Below are positions 1-7,975 of a stretch of DNA of 64,000 bases, in pieces. Within the stretch, counting starts at the first letter, position 1. Each line of letters starts with the position of its first letter. This stretch comes from an uncultured Oscillospiraceae bacterium (GTDB lineage Bacteria > Bacillota > Clostridia > Oscillospirales > Oscillospiraceae), in NCBI GenBank assembly GCA_947629775.1, contig CANRFA010000005.1, positions 52,488 to 116,487 of the forward strand, given 5' to 3'. Under the pieces are notes generated by a model. It worked only from the letters and a program-made list of their open reading frames with translations, searched no databases and was not told the DNA's origin. Made by a program: the position numbers and the translations under genes.

Positions 1-4
1 TGAC

Positions 5-40
5 AGCCCTTCGCCCCTTCCCGGGCGAAGGGCTTTTTCT
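5..40 (+). terminator. Rho-independent terminator of an upstream gene
   Basis: A perfect 12-bp stem (5-16 with 23-34) with a 6-nt loop is followed by a short T run. It must end a gene lying left of the window. Confidence 0.85.
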
Positions 41-113
41 GACAGATGCCGGCGTGGCGCACCGGAAACCGGAAATGCTGGAGTATCTTACCGGAAAATG
101 AACCACGGGTTGG

Positions 114-142
114 TTGAAGAATTCCCCGGAAAGGTGTATCCT
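114..142 (+). promoter_or_regulatory. sigma-A promoter of the gene at 173
   Basis: TTGAAG (114-119) and TATCCT (137-142) are separated by 17 bp. Transcription would begin near 149, downstream of the in-frame ATG at 98, which supports translation starting at 173. Confidence 0.6.
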
Positions 143-172
143 GTGGACAGAAACCAGGAAAGGAGTGGATTC

Positions 173-817
173 ATGAACCTGAAAGAAGCATTCCGCTACC
201 AGAACCGGCTGCAGAGCCTGATGGAGGAAGCGGAGATGATCCTGGGTCGTACGGAGAACATCACGAGGGTGCAGACTACCGTCCTGCGCAGGAAGGTCAT
301 GCCGGAGGCGGAGGATGAGGTCACCATCAGCGTTCCGCCCAGCGAGTTTGCCGGGCAGATCACCACTCTGGTGGAGTTTCTGGTCTGGCTGCTGGAGGAG
401 CGGGAGAAGCTGAGCGCGGCGGTAACCCGGGCCAAGGAAACCGTGGATCTGCCGGCCGGCCTGGACGGTGAGGTGGGTCTCAACGCAAAGCGCCAGGAGG
501 TGGCCCGCCTGCTGCGCACCATGACCGGTCTGCGGGGCAGCGAGACCCTGATTCCCGGTGGAGGCACCGGATACCGCTTTAACAACGAGGGCAACCAGGT
601 TCCCTACCGCTGCGATGTGAAGCGGGTGACCACCATCAACTACGACCGCAACCGGGTGCGGAAGCTGTGTTCGGACCTGAGTCGCAGGGCGGACCAGGTG
701 TCCGCGGCGCTGGACGCCGCCATCATTGAGACGCAGGTGGACTGGGAGCCCCCCTTCGACGTCAACGAACCCTTCGTGGAGGTCTTCGAGGCCTGGGCGG
801 GCGTGGAGCCCGGATAA
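173..817 (+). CDS. hypothetical protein, helical, 214 aa
   Basis: I do not recognise a family. The protein is soluble, with no signal peptide or membrane segment. It opens with long amphipathic helices (about residues 1-120, many Glu/Arg/Leu) and ends in an acidic tail. A Gly-rich turn followed by a Tyr/Phe/Asn patch sits near residues 125-145, and a second helix with many Arg and Asp near 155-195. The ATG at 173 is preferred over the in-frame ATG at 98 because it follows AGGAAAGGAG and because the likely promoter overlaps the upstream codons. The gene is monocistronic between the terminator at 5-40 and a long non-coding region. Composition is like its neighbours. The helical build suggests a structural or adaptor role, but no function can be assigned. 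Confidence 0.7.
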   Translation: MNLKEAFRYQNRLQSLMEEAEMILGRTENITRVQTTVLRRKVMPEAEDEVTISVPPSEFAGQITTLVEFLVWLLEEREKLSAAVTRAKETVDLPAGLDGEVGLNAKRQEVARLLRTMTGLRGSETLIPGGGTGYRFNNEGNQVPYRCDVKRVTTINYDRNRVRKLCSDLSRRADQVSAALDAAIIETQVDWEPPFDVNEPFVEVFEAWAGVEPG

Positions 818-1400
818 TCTCCTGCCGCTTTCGCGGCGGGGGGTGCGGCGGAGAGAAGGAAGATCGGAGCCCGGTTCAGGTGCAGACGAACTGTAGCGCT
901 GCACATCAGACGCATTCCGGAGATCCGCTCCCGTCCGGGAGAGATCGCTCTGGGAGAGCACGCTGTACATATATGGTGGAAAAAGACACCGTGCCCTGTG
1001 GCAGGGTGACCCGCCAGCCTGTTTCTGACACAGGTGGATCACGACCATCCGTCGCATCCCTCTCCGTACAACGCCATCCGCTCTCCGCTCCGTCCATCTT
1101 TCGATCTCACGTTCTTTCTCCCTTCCATCTCCATTGTACGGACAGAACGTCCGACATCCATGACTCCAAGGGGGCTTCGGCTCCCGAAATGGGCAAGGAA
1201 ATTCCGGACATCCGCCGTATCCCCGGCCGCGGAAGCGCAGCAAAGCCCCGTCGTCCTGCAGATTGCGGACGGCGGGGCTGTTTTCGCATTCAGGGGTGGA
1301 AAGACGCCGCAGGGAACGGGCAGGCGGCTGTCCGGGAGAAGCCGGATGTATGCCCCGGCCGTGGGGGACCGGGGCTTCCGGACGGAAAGACCTGCGACAC
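818..1400. other. 583-bp region without a convincing gene
   Basis: No reading frame here has a credible start, ribosome-binding site and protein-like composition. The stretch 1030-1140 is strongly pyrimidine-rich on the + strand. A good + strand terminator sits at 1244-1285, so a transcript crosses the region: either a long 3' end of the 173-817 gene or a separate non-coding RNA. I could not match it to RNase P RNA, tmRNA, SRP RNA or a riboswitch that I know. Confidence 0.5.
1244..1285 (+). terminator. Rho-independent terminator in the non-coding region
   Basis: A 13-bp stem with one G-U pair (1244-1256 with 1267-1279) and a 10-nt loop is followed by GTTTTC on the + strand. On the minus strand the T run is weaker, though it may also serve the XRE gene at 1401. 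Confidence 0.7.
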
Positions 1401-1640
1401 TCAGGAGGACCTGGCCACAAGGATTTCCTCCAGGGGCACGTGCAGCAGAGCGCCCAGGGCAAAGAGATTGTCCACAGACGGAAGGCTGACGCCCCGCTGC
1501 CACTTGTAGACGGCCTGGGGTTCGGAGAACCCGAAGAAGGACTGAAGATCCCGGACGGTCAGACCGCGCTGCCTGCGCAGCCTCAGAATGTTCTGCCCGG
1601 TTGCTACCGGATCAATGACGGGAAAGGGCTCTGGTGTCAT
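1401..1640 (-). CDS. XRE-family helix-turn-helix regulator, 79 aa
   Basis: A small DNA-binding protein of the Cro/CI (XRE) type made almost entirely of one HTH domain. The five-helix pattern runs through residues 10-75, with the recognition segment around the QAVYKWQRG motif, which is typical of the family. The start at 1640 follows TGGAGGCGACAGC; the longer in-frame reading to 1757 would run through the operator-like repeats and is rejected. Two tandem 22-bp repeats lie directly upstream, a plausible autoregulatory site. The gene is alone on its strand and faces away from the esterase/transporter pair at 2104-4500, which it may or may not control. There is no toxin partner, integrase or phage gene nearby, so this looks like a chromosomal regulator rather than a prophage repressor. 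Confidence 0.85.
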   Translation of the reverse strand: MTPEPFPVIDPVATGQNILRLRRQRGLTVRDLQSFFGFSEPQAVYKWQRGVSLPSVDNLFALGALLHVPLEEILVARSS

Positions 1641-1712
1641 GCTGTCGCCTCCAGGTATCAGATTCCGCCGTTCTGGCAGTCCAAGAGTACACGAATCCGC
1701 CGGAAAACGCAA

Positions 1713-1756
1713 GAACTGACATGAAACTGTAACAGAAACGACATCAGACTGTAACA
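1713..1756. repeat. two tandem 22-bp direct repeats (iterons)
   Basis: Units 1713-1734 and 1735-1756 match at 18 of 22 positions. Each contains GACAT and ends in CTGTAACA. The period equals two helical turns, so both units face the same side of the DNA. They lie 73 bp upstream of the XRE start. Confidence 0.8.
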
Positions 1757-2103
1757 TTTCGGGCCTCGGCGGACGGGAGAAAACCCATATGCACCAGAAT
1801 CAGGGAGCGGCGACAGCGGGCGCGCCCGTCCGCCGTTCATAGCAAGAAGCGTGCCAAACTGACAAAAAGGCGGGGAAAAACACAAAGTTTTGCGAGGGTA
1901 GATAAGATTCTTCAGCGAAACGCTGAATTGTTCGACGGATTCGCGAAGATGGGACTGAAAATTGATAAGATAGTTAGTCAATTTGGACAATTGATGCATG
2001 GAAAAGCAGGGGGTTGGATGGTATAATAGCCGGGAAAGAGAAGCCGGACGCCCGCCGTCCGGCGTAAACCAGCATGAGAGTATCGTAAAGGAGAGAGCGC
2101 GTT
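1757..2103. promoter_or_regulatory. intergenic region with the esterase promoter
   Basis: The region between the XRE gene and the esterase holds an inverted repeat TTCAGCG-AAA-CGCTGAA (1911-1927) and an extended -10 element, TG-G-TATAAT (2019-2027), with no good -35. The transcript would begin near 2034. No reading frame looks coding. Confidence 0.6.
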
Positions 2104-3048
2104 ATGATTCACAATCCGTATCCCGGCTACGAGAATCAGTTCAAGTCCTATCTGCGCGACGGCACCGACGAGCAGAAAGCGGCGGCGGCGGCCAACGGCA
2201 AGGCCATGATGACCTACACCGTTCCCGAGGGCATGAAGATCGAGGACAGAGTGATCGCCGGTCCCGACGAGGGTCAGGAGCTCCGCATCCGCATCTTCAC
2301 CCCGAAGACGGATAAGAAGATCCCTGCTGTGATCGATGTCCACGGCGGCGGCTGGGTGGCCGGCAATCTGGATATCGACAATGCCCGCTGCATTGCCCTC
2401 GCCTCCCGGATTCCCGCGATCCTGGTCAGCGTGGAGTACCGCCTCAGCGGTCCTCAGTTCCACTATCCCCAGCCCATGATGGACGTGCATGCCGCTTACA
2501 TGTGGGTTCTGGAGCACAAGGACGAGCTGGGCTGCGACGGACAGATGGGTCTTCACGGCTCCAGCGCCGGCGGCAACATCGCCGAGGGCGTAGCGCTCTA
2601 CCTGCGCGACCACAAGGAGCAGCTGCCCGCTTTGGCCTGCATCAACTGCGGCTGCTATACCACCGGTTTCGGCGAGGATCACGCTTTCAACCAGAACTTC
2701 CCCCTGCGGATGGGCCCCGACGCCAAGGCCTATGGCGCCGAGAACGCCTACCTGGGCGGCTATGACGGCACGGTTCCCTCTTACTACGCCTTCCCCGGCC
2801 TGTGCCACGATCTGGGCGGCTCCTGCCCCCACCTGATCATTACTGCGGAGTACGACACCCTGCGCGACGACGGCCTCAAGTATGCCATGCGGCTTCTGAA
2901 GGTCGGCGTGCCCACCGAGATCTTCTCCGGCTCCCGGGTTGTCCACTGCTTCACCGCCGCTCCGCACCCCTACACCGATCTGACCCACGACCTGATCGCC
3001 ATGGCCTTCCAGCGCGAGTTCGGCATGCTGGATCACCTGAAGGTGTAA
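2104..3048 (+). CDS. alpha/beta-hydrolase (HSL-type esterase/lipase), 314 aa
   Basis: A cytoplasmic esterase of the hormone-sensitive-lipase group, which hydrolyses short-chain carboxylic esters. The oxyanion-hole motif HGGG is at residues 80-83 and the nucleophile elbow GSSAG at 152-156 (Ser154). The other likely triad members are Asp251 (EYDTLRDDG) and His281 (VVHCF). There is no signal peptide. Start ATG follows GGAGAGAGCG. The gene is followed after 75 bp by a carboxylate transporter on the same strand with no terminator between them, so the two probably form one unit. An attractive reading is that the transporter brings in an organic acid or ester and the enzyme acts on it. The substrate cannot be read from sequence. 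Confidence 0.9.
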   Translation: MIHNPYPGYENQFKSYLRDGTDEQKAAAAANGKAMMTYTVPEGMKIEDRVIAGPDEGQELRIRIFTPKTDKKIPAVIDVHGGGWVAGNLDIDNARCIALASRIPAILVSVEYRLSGPQFHYPQPMMDVHAAYMWVLEHKDELGCDGQMGLHGSSAGGNIAEGVALYLRDHKEQLPALACINCGCYTTGFGEDHAFNQNFPLRMGPDAKAYGAENAYLGGYDGTVPSYYAFPGLCHDLGGSCPHLIITAEYDTLRDDGLKYAMRLLKVGVPTEIFSGSRVVHCFTAAPHPYTDLTHDLIAMAFQREFGMLDHLKV

Positions 3049-3123
3049 TCGGTCGCGAACGGGAGAGAGAAACCGGCGGCGGAAGCCGTCTGAGAGAAAA
3101 CTATCGTTTGGAGGTTCTGATTC

Positions 3124-4500
3124 ATGGATTATCAAGGCATTCTGAATATGAATCCGACCACCATGGCCCTGATCATGCTGGTCCTCTGTATCGCCTTTAT
3201 TCTCTGGAACAAGATTTCGATGAACTTCATCATGTTCGTCATCCCCTTCGTCTGCGCTCTGGCCCTGGGCTACAGCCTGACGGAGGTCAGCAACGCCATC
3301 GTGGCCCAGATCGCCAACGTCATGGGTTCCGTGGGCTGGATGCTGCTGTTCGGTCTGATCTACTTCACGATGATTACCGAGACGGGCATGTTTGATACCA
3401 TCATCAACCGCTTCGTCAAGATGGTGGGCACCAAGATGAATGTGGTCGTGGTCATGGCCATGACGTCCATCATCGGCGCCATTGCCTACCTGACTGCCAA
3501 CATGTCCACCACCTACCTGATCTGCTTCCCCGTCATGCTGCCCCTCTTCAAGAAGTTCAAGATGGATCAGCGGATCGCGTTCATCCTCTGCCAGGTCTCC
3601 ATCGCCGCCATGTGCTGGCTGCCCTGGGGCATCGGCCTCGTAAACTCCGCCATGATGGCCGGCGTGTCCGCCGAGGAGCTGGCTTCCGCCTCCATTCCCT
3701 GGGGCCTGTGCCACGTTCCCGCCATCATCCTCCTGTGGGCCTACTTCGCCATGGTACATAAGAAGAAGCACGGCACCCTGGGCCTGCCCAGCGGTGTGAG
3801 CCTGGACGGCGGCACCGAGGGCGCGGCCAAGGAGGTCAACCCCAACAACCGTCCCAAGCTGTTCTGGTTCAACCTGATCGTCTTCGTGATCGTGGTTGTC
3901 TGCCTGGCTGTCTTCAAGTTCCCCTCCTACCTGATCTTCATCTTCGCATCCATCATCACCGCGATGGTTAACTACCGCGAGGACTTCGGCAAGATCTGGA
4001 ACAAGGCCGGCATGACCTTCTTCAACGTCCTGCTGATGCTGATTGCCATCTGCTTCTACCTGGCCGTGTTCAACCTGACTCCTGTGGGCGCCGATGGAGC
4101 TCCCATCGCCAGCCTCTCCATGGTCAACTCCCTGGCCACCACCGTCACCAGCATCTTCCCCGAGTTCCTGACCAAGTACATGTTTGTCATCTTCCTGCTG
4201 CTGGTGGTGCCCATCATCCACTTCATCCCCTATCAGGTGTATAACACCATGTATCCTCTGTTCATCTCCATCGGCGCCAGCTTCGGCATGGGCTCCATGG
4301 CGATCATCGCTCCCTTCGTCTGCAACCTGGCTCTGGCCACCTCTGTCACCCCGATGAACTCCTCCACCTATGTCGGCTGCACGCTGTGCGAAGTGGAAGA
4401 CGTCAACAAGTTCTGCAACTGGGGCGGTGTGATCATGTTCTTCGTGAACCTGGTGGTCTGCATCATTGCCGCGGTCACTGGCGTGCTGCAGCTGGGCTGA
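3124..4500 (+). CDS. CitMHS-family organic acid transporter, 458 aa
   Basis: A polytopic membrane protein with about 11-12 hydrophobic segments, of the citrate-metal:proton symporter type (CitMHS, ion-transporter superfamily). It would import a di- or tricarboxylate, often complexed with a divalent cation, in symport with protons. Family-like features are the paired hairpins with small-residue turns (residues about 110-135, containing NMSTTYL) and the late conserved stretch NLALATSVTPMNSSTYVG near 400. Length is normal for the family. The ATG follows TTTGGAGG. It lies downstream of the esterase and ends at a bidirectional terminator shared with the convergent AraC gene. GntP-type gluconate transporters are the main alternative; the exact substrate is unknown. 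Confidence 0.8.
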   Translation: MDYQGILNMNPTTMALIMLVLCIAFILWNKISMNFIMFVIPFVCALALGYSLTEVSNAIVAQIANVMGSVGWMLLFGLIYFTMITETGMFDTIINRFVKMVGTKMNVVVVMAMTSIIGAIAYLTANMSTTYLICFPVMLPLFKKFKMDQRIAFILCQVSIAAMCWLPWGIGLVNSAMMAGVSAEELASASIPWGLCHVPAIILLWAYFAMVHKKKHGTLGLPSGVSLDGGTEGAAKEVNPNNRPKLFWFNLIVFVIVVVCLAVFKFPSYLIFIFASIITAMVNYREDFGKIWNKAGMTFFNVLLMLIAICFYLAVFNLTPVGADGAPIASLSMVNSLATTVTSIFPEFLTKYMFVIFLLLVVPIIHFIPYQVYNTMYPLFISIGASFGMGSMAIIAPFVCNLALATSVTPMNSSTYVGCTLCEVEDVNKFCNWGGVIMFFVNLVVCIIAAVTGVLQLG

Positions 4501-4537
4501 TCCCGAACCTTATCCCACGAGGACAACATATAACATG

Positions 4538-4573
4538 AAAAAGAGAGACGCCCGAAAGGGCGTCTCTCTTTTT
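4538..4573. terminator. bidirectional terminator
   Basis: A perfect 16-bp hairpin with a GAAA loop, flanked by A and T runs, serves both convergent genes (the transporter and the AraC regulator). Confidence 0.95.
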
Positions 4574-4579
4574 ACGGGG

Positions 4580-5464
4580 TCATGCCCTGCGCCAGGTGAT
4601 GTCCGTGGAGCGCTTGGGCAGGTCCCGGCTGGCCAGACGTTCCCGGTACTCGGTGGGGGAGCAGCCGATGCGCCGGGTGAAGAGATTGATGAAGTAGAAG
4701 TGGTTGTCGTACCCCACCAGGCGGGAGATCTCAGCCACGCTCCGGTCCGTCTTCCCCAGATACTCCGTCGCCCGGGCCACACGGGCGGTGATCAGGTAGT
4801 TGATGGGGGAGCAGTGGAAGGCGTTGGAGAACAACCGGCTCAGATGGGAGGGGCTGATGGAGAAGCGCTCGCCCAGGGACTGGAGGGTGATGTGCTCCTC
4901 GCAGTGCTGGGTGATATAGCGCATGATATCCCCGGCCGAATAGCTGTCCCGGGAGGGGATGGTTTCCGAGCTGTGGGCGAAAATCCGCTGGATGATCTGA
5001 AGGCAGGGAAGGCACATGGTCTGTACCAGGCCGGAGTCGATCCCCACATGGGCGTTCTGAAGCAGAGAGACGGTTTCCCGCAGATAGGGAGCGCAGGCGC
5101 CCGCCGCAGCCGTGGCCGCGGGAGAGCGGGAGGCGAAGAAGGACTGCAGTTCCCCATCCTCGGGGTACTTCAGGAAGCGGATGGCGAAGTATTCCATACA
5201 GCCGCCCTCCGGAACCGTATAGCGGTGAAAAATCCCGGGGGATACGATACAGATATCGTCCTCCAGGACGGTGTGCTCCTGCTGGCCGATGAACAGCGTG
5301 CCGCTGCCTTTGACGATGAACGTCACCTCATATTCATCCAGATGGGGGTGCCAGGGGTACTCCCAGGAGGAGACGGAGTCGATATAGGAGAGATGGGTGA
5401 TGGCGACAAAGGGAGGCTCGCGCAGGGGGTTATCGCCTCGTTCCGCAAAGTCCTTGATCCACAT
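4580..5464 (-). CDS. AraC-family transcriptional regulator, 294 aa
   Basis: The N-terminal half is a cupin sensor domain (residues about 15-100, with WHPHLDEYEVTFIVKGSG near 38-55). The C-terminal third (about 190-290) carries the two AraC helix-turn-helix motifs, including SPSHLSRLFSNAF and the closing motif DNHFYFINLFTRRIGCSPTEYR. Such proteins sense a sugar or other small molecule and activate a nearby promoter. The start at 5464 follows GAAGGTGA. The promoter upstream carries an inverted repeat in its spacer. Its regulated genes are uncertain: the convergent esterase/transporter pair is one candidate, a distant sugar locus another. Confidence 0.9.
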   Translation of the reverse strand: MWIKDFAERGDNPLREPPFVAITHLSYIDSVSSWEYPWHPHLDEYEVTFIVKGSGTLFIGQQEHTVLEDDICIVSPGIFHRYTVPEGGCMEYFAIRFLKYPEDGELQSFFASRSPAATAAAGACAPYLRETVSLLQNAHVGIDSGLVQTMCLPCLQIIQRIFAHSSETIPSRDSYSAGDIMRYITQHCEEHITLQSLGERFSISPSHLSRLFSNAFHCSPINYLITARVARATEYLGKTDRSVAEISRLVGYDNHFYFINLFTRRIGCSPTEYRERLASRDLPKRSTDITWRRA

Positions 5465-5514
5465 GATATCACCTTCACATCATAATCTGGGCCCTCAACA
5501 CCCCAGCATCACCC

Positions 5515-5543
5515 ATTTTACCCCGTTTGGGGCAGAAAATCAA
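5515..5543 (-). promoter_or_regulatory. promoter of the AraC regulator with spacer operator
   Basis: On the minus strand, TTGATT and TAAAAT are separated by 17 bp. The spacer contains the inverted repeat CCCC-GTTT-GGGG (5521-5532), a likely operator, perhaps for autoregulation. Confidence 0.7.
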
Positions 5544-5599
5544 ATGTCCAGAATTCATGAATTTAACTTTGCCGCAATGAAAATGATGAAGATTGTGCA

Positions 5600-5628
5600 T
5601 TGACAGCCGGGGCAGAATCGTGTATCAT
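5600..5628 (+). promoter_or_regulatory. strong sigma-A promoter
   Basis: TTGACA (5600-5605), 17 bp, TATCAT (5623-5628), with TG just before the -10. It is about 190 bp upstream of the SLH protein start and drives the leader RNA at 5635-5758. Confidence 0.8.
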
Positions 5629-5634
5629 TAAGAA

Positions 5635-5758
5635 GAACAGCTGACCGAAGTCAGCCGCACCGGCAGAAGCCGGAGAGATCCAGGCGCGGAAGAGCATACG
5701 GGGATGTCAGAAGGCGTCCGGCGTTTTCAGAAGGAAAACGCCGGGGCTTTTTCTTTTT
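5635..5758 (+). ncRNA. structured leader RNA with intrinsic terminator (candidate)
   Basis: About 124 nt between a consensus promoter and a strong terminator. Hairpin 1 is GCTGAC-CGAA-GTCAGC (5640-5655), hairpin 2 is CCGGC-AGAA-GCCGG (5660-5673), and the third is the terminator. The GCCGG arm of hairpin 2 (5669-5673) could instead pair with the CCGGC that opens the terminator (5718-5722), so alternative folding is possible. It may be an attenuator or riboswitch for the downstream gene, or a free small RNA. I do not recognise its class. Confidence 0.5.
5718..5758 (+). terminator. Rho-independent terminator before the SLH gene
   Basis: A perfect 10-bp stem (5718-5727 with 5735-5744) is followed by a T-rich run. 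It stands between promoter and start codon, so it must be read through, or bypassed, to express the gene at 5818. Confidence 0.9.
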
Positions 5759-5817
5759 CTGCCTGTTTCCGGCCGCTCCTCCGGAATCTTACCCTTCAGG
5801 GAGGCTGTTATGTAGCT

Positions 5818-7947
5818 ATGAAGCGAGGAAACCGTATTGTGAGCGCCCTGACGGCGCTGTGCCTGTGCATCTGCCTGGCGGTGGTGCCGGCCCGGGCGGC
5901 AGGAGGAGACCTGGCCGGGAAGACGGCTGTGCTGATCACCGGCAACATCCGGGGGGAGATCGGGCTCTACGCCCGTCTGGCCACCCTCCGGGAGAGTTAC
6001 GAGCGCCGGGGCGCGGAAGTGGTGCTGGCGGACGCCGGTAACTTCCTGCAGGGCTCCGTCTATGCCTCGGCGGACTTCGGAGCCACGATTTTTCAGCTGA
6101 TGGACCTGGCCGGCTATGATGTGGCGGGCTTGGGGCCCCGGGACTTTGCCTGGAGCCGGCCGCAGACCGGTTCGGAAGGCCATGGAGATCTGACAGTTTA
6201 CGACGATCTGTTCGCACTGGCGGAGAAGGCTTCCTTCCCTGTGATCTCGGCCAGTGTGCGCCGGAACGGGGAAGCGCCTCTTCCCGCTGCCGCGGTGGTG
6301 ACCACGGAGAAGGGGCTGAAGCTCGGGTTTGTGGCCCTGACTGCCCCGGATGCCAGCCTGTCGTTCCCGGAGGACAGCGTCTTTGCGGGTGTGACCATTT
6401 CGGATCCGGCGGACGCTTTGGCGGAGGCCCGGACGGCGGCGGAGGGCCTGGACGCGAACTGGATTGTGTGCCTCTCCAATCTGGGGTTGGATGCCATCCG
6501 GGGTCTGGAGGAGACCGATATCTTTGACAGCGTGACGGATACCACCGCGGCGAAGGCGGGCGCGGTCAGCGTCACCCTTCTGGATGAGAAGGGGCAGGCG
6601 GAGCACTCGGAAGTACTGGACCTGAACGACGAAGCGTACGCCCCCGGTGACAACGCCGTATCCGCCCGGGTGGCGGAGTTGGAGGAGATGTATCAGAGCG
6701 CTCCCACTGCCCGCAGCGAGACGCTGCTGCCGGGCGCGGACCATGCGGCCCGCAGAGGCGAGACCGCTCTGGGGGATCTGTGGGCGGACGCCCTGCGCTG
6801 GTTCGCTCTGGAAGGGAACATAGGGGCCAGTTTCGACGAGGACGACATTGCTCTGGGCAACACCGGTATCGCCGTGGATGACGCCCATGTGGTGGCCCTC
6901 TGGAACGGGGGCAACCTGCGTGCGGATCTGCCTGCCGGCCTGGTGACGGATACGGAGCTGTCCGCAGTGCTGCCTTATCCCAACCGGGTGGCGGTAGTCT
7001 ACCTGACGGGCGCGCAGCTGGTGGAGGCCCTGGAGGCCGCTTCTCAGGGAATGCCTTATACGGACAGCACCGCGGATGCCTGCAGCGCCTTTCTGCAGGT
7101 GTCCGGCCTGCGGTACACTGTGGATCTGGGCGTGCCCTATGCCAGGGGCGAAGCATACGGGGAACACTGGTTCCGGGCCGCTTCCATGGGTCGGGTGAGC
7201 GTACAGGATGTCAACGGAGCTCCCCTGGATCCGGCGGCCACCTACGCCGTCATTACCAGCAACGCCAACTTCAACGGCATGGACGCCTCTTATGTCTTCC
7301 AGGAAGCGGCGCAGGCGGATGTCCGCAGCACGATTACCACCGCGGGGGTGCGGGACGTGGTCTGGCGCTATATCCGGGAGGAACTGGGCGGCGTCGTTGG
7401 AGAAACATACGCCGCGCCCCAGGGACGGATCACGCTCTCCGGGACGCCGGCGAACGGGTTCCGGGATGTGCCGGAGGGGGCCTGGTACGCTCAGGCCGTC
7501 CGGGAGATGGCTGCCGCCGGCGTCATGCGGGGCACCGCGGAAGGACAGTTCAGCCCGGATGAAAAGCTCACCCGGGCCATGGCGGTGCAGCTTCTCTACA
7601 ATCTGGCTGGTTCTCCCTCTGTGGAGGTTTCCGGCGGACCGTGGTACGCGGCCGCCCGCGCCTGGGCCATGGAGACCGGGGTATCGGACGGGACAAATAT
7701 GGATTCGGATGTGACCCGGGAGCAGCTGGCCCAGATGCTGTACAGGGCCGGACAGGTTCCGGAGGCTGAGGGAAGTCTGAGCGCTTTCCCGGATGGGGCG
7801 GAGGTCTCCTCCTGGGCGCTTCCGGGCGTACGCTGGGCCGTGGAACAGGGTATCCTTCAGGGCGGAGACGGGGGTCGGCTGAATCCCCGGGGCACCGCCA
7901 CCCGGGCTCAGGCTGCGGTCATGCTCCAGCGGTATCTCGCCGCTTAA
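5818..7947 (+). CDS. S-layer-anchored 5'-nucleotidase-like protein, 709 aa
   Basis: An exported protein with a signal peptide (residues 1-27, cleaved after ARA). It has an N-terminal metallophosphoesterase-like domain (about 35-270), a 5'-nucleotidase C-terminal domain (about 300-545, with the substrate-binding signatures NGGNLRADL and YAVITSNANFNGMD) and three SLH repeats (about 550-709) that would bind pyruvylated wall polymer. Normally such proteins hydrolyse nucleotides or UDP-sugars outside the cell. Here the usual metal ligands are replaced: the N-D-x-H motif reads G-N43-I-R45, DAGD reads DAGN75, and GNHEFD reads GPRDFA, so catalysis looks lost. The ATG at 5818 is chosen because the signal peptide starts there; the upstream reading crosses the terminator. 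The MoxR gene follows after 28 bp. Confidence 0.88.
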   Translation: MKRGNRIVSALTALCLCICLAVVPARAAGGDLAGKTAVLITGNIRGEIGLYARLATLRESYERRGAEVVLADAGNFLQGSVYASADFGATIFQLMDLAGYDVAGLGPRDFAWSRPQTGSEGHGDLTVYDDLFALAEKASFPVISASVRRNGEAPLPAAAVVTTEKGLKLGFVALTAPDASLSFPEDSVFAGVTISDPADALAEARTAAEGLDANWIVCLSNLGLDAIRGLEETDIFDSVTDTTAAKAGAVSVTLLDEKGQAEHSEVLDLNDEAYAPGDNAVSARVAELEEMYQSAPTARSETLLPGADHAARRGETALGDLWADALRWFALEGNIGASFDEDDIALGNTGIAVDDAHVVALWNGGNLRADLPAGLVTDTELSAVLPYPNRVAVVYLTGAQLVEALEAASQGMPYTDSTADACSAFLQVSGLRYTVDLGVPYARGEAYGEHWFRAASMGRVSVQDVNGAPLDPAATYAVITSNANFNGMDASYVFQEAAQADVRSTITTAGVRDVVWRYIREELGGVVGETYAAPQGRITLSGTPANGFRDVPEGAWYAQAVREMAAAGVMRGTAEGQFSPDEKLTRAMAVQLLYNLAGSPSVEVSGGPWYAAARAWAMETGVSDGTNMDSDVTREQLAQMLYRAGQVPEAEGSLSAFPDGAEVSSWALPGVRWAVEQGILQGGDGGRLNPRGTATRAQAAVMLQRYLAA

Positions 7948-7975
7948 ATCTTTCAGGCAAAGGAAGGAACAGTAC

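Noticed and set aside
1978..4221. A 747-residue open frame on the minus strand opposite the esterase and transporter
   Set aside because: Composition is Gly/His/Asp/Gln-rich and unlike a protein; it is the antisense of two clear genes and lacks a ribosome site.
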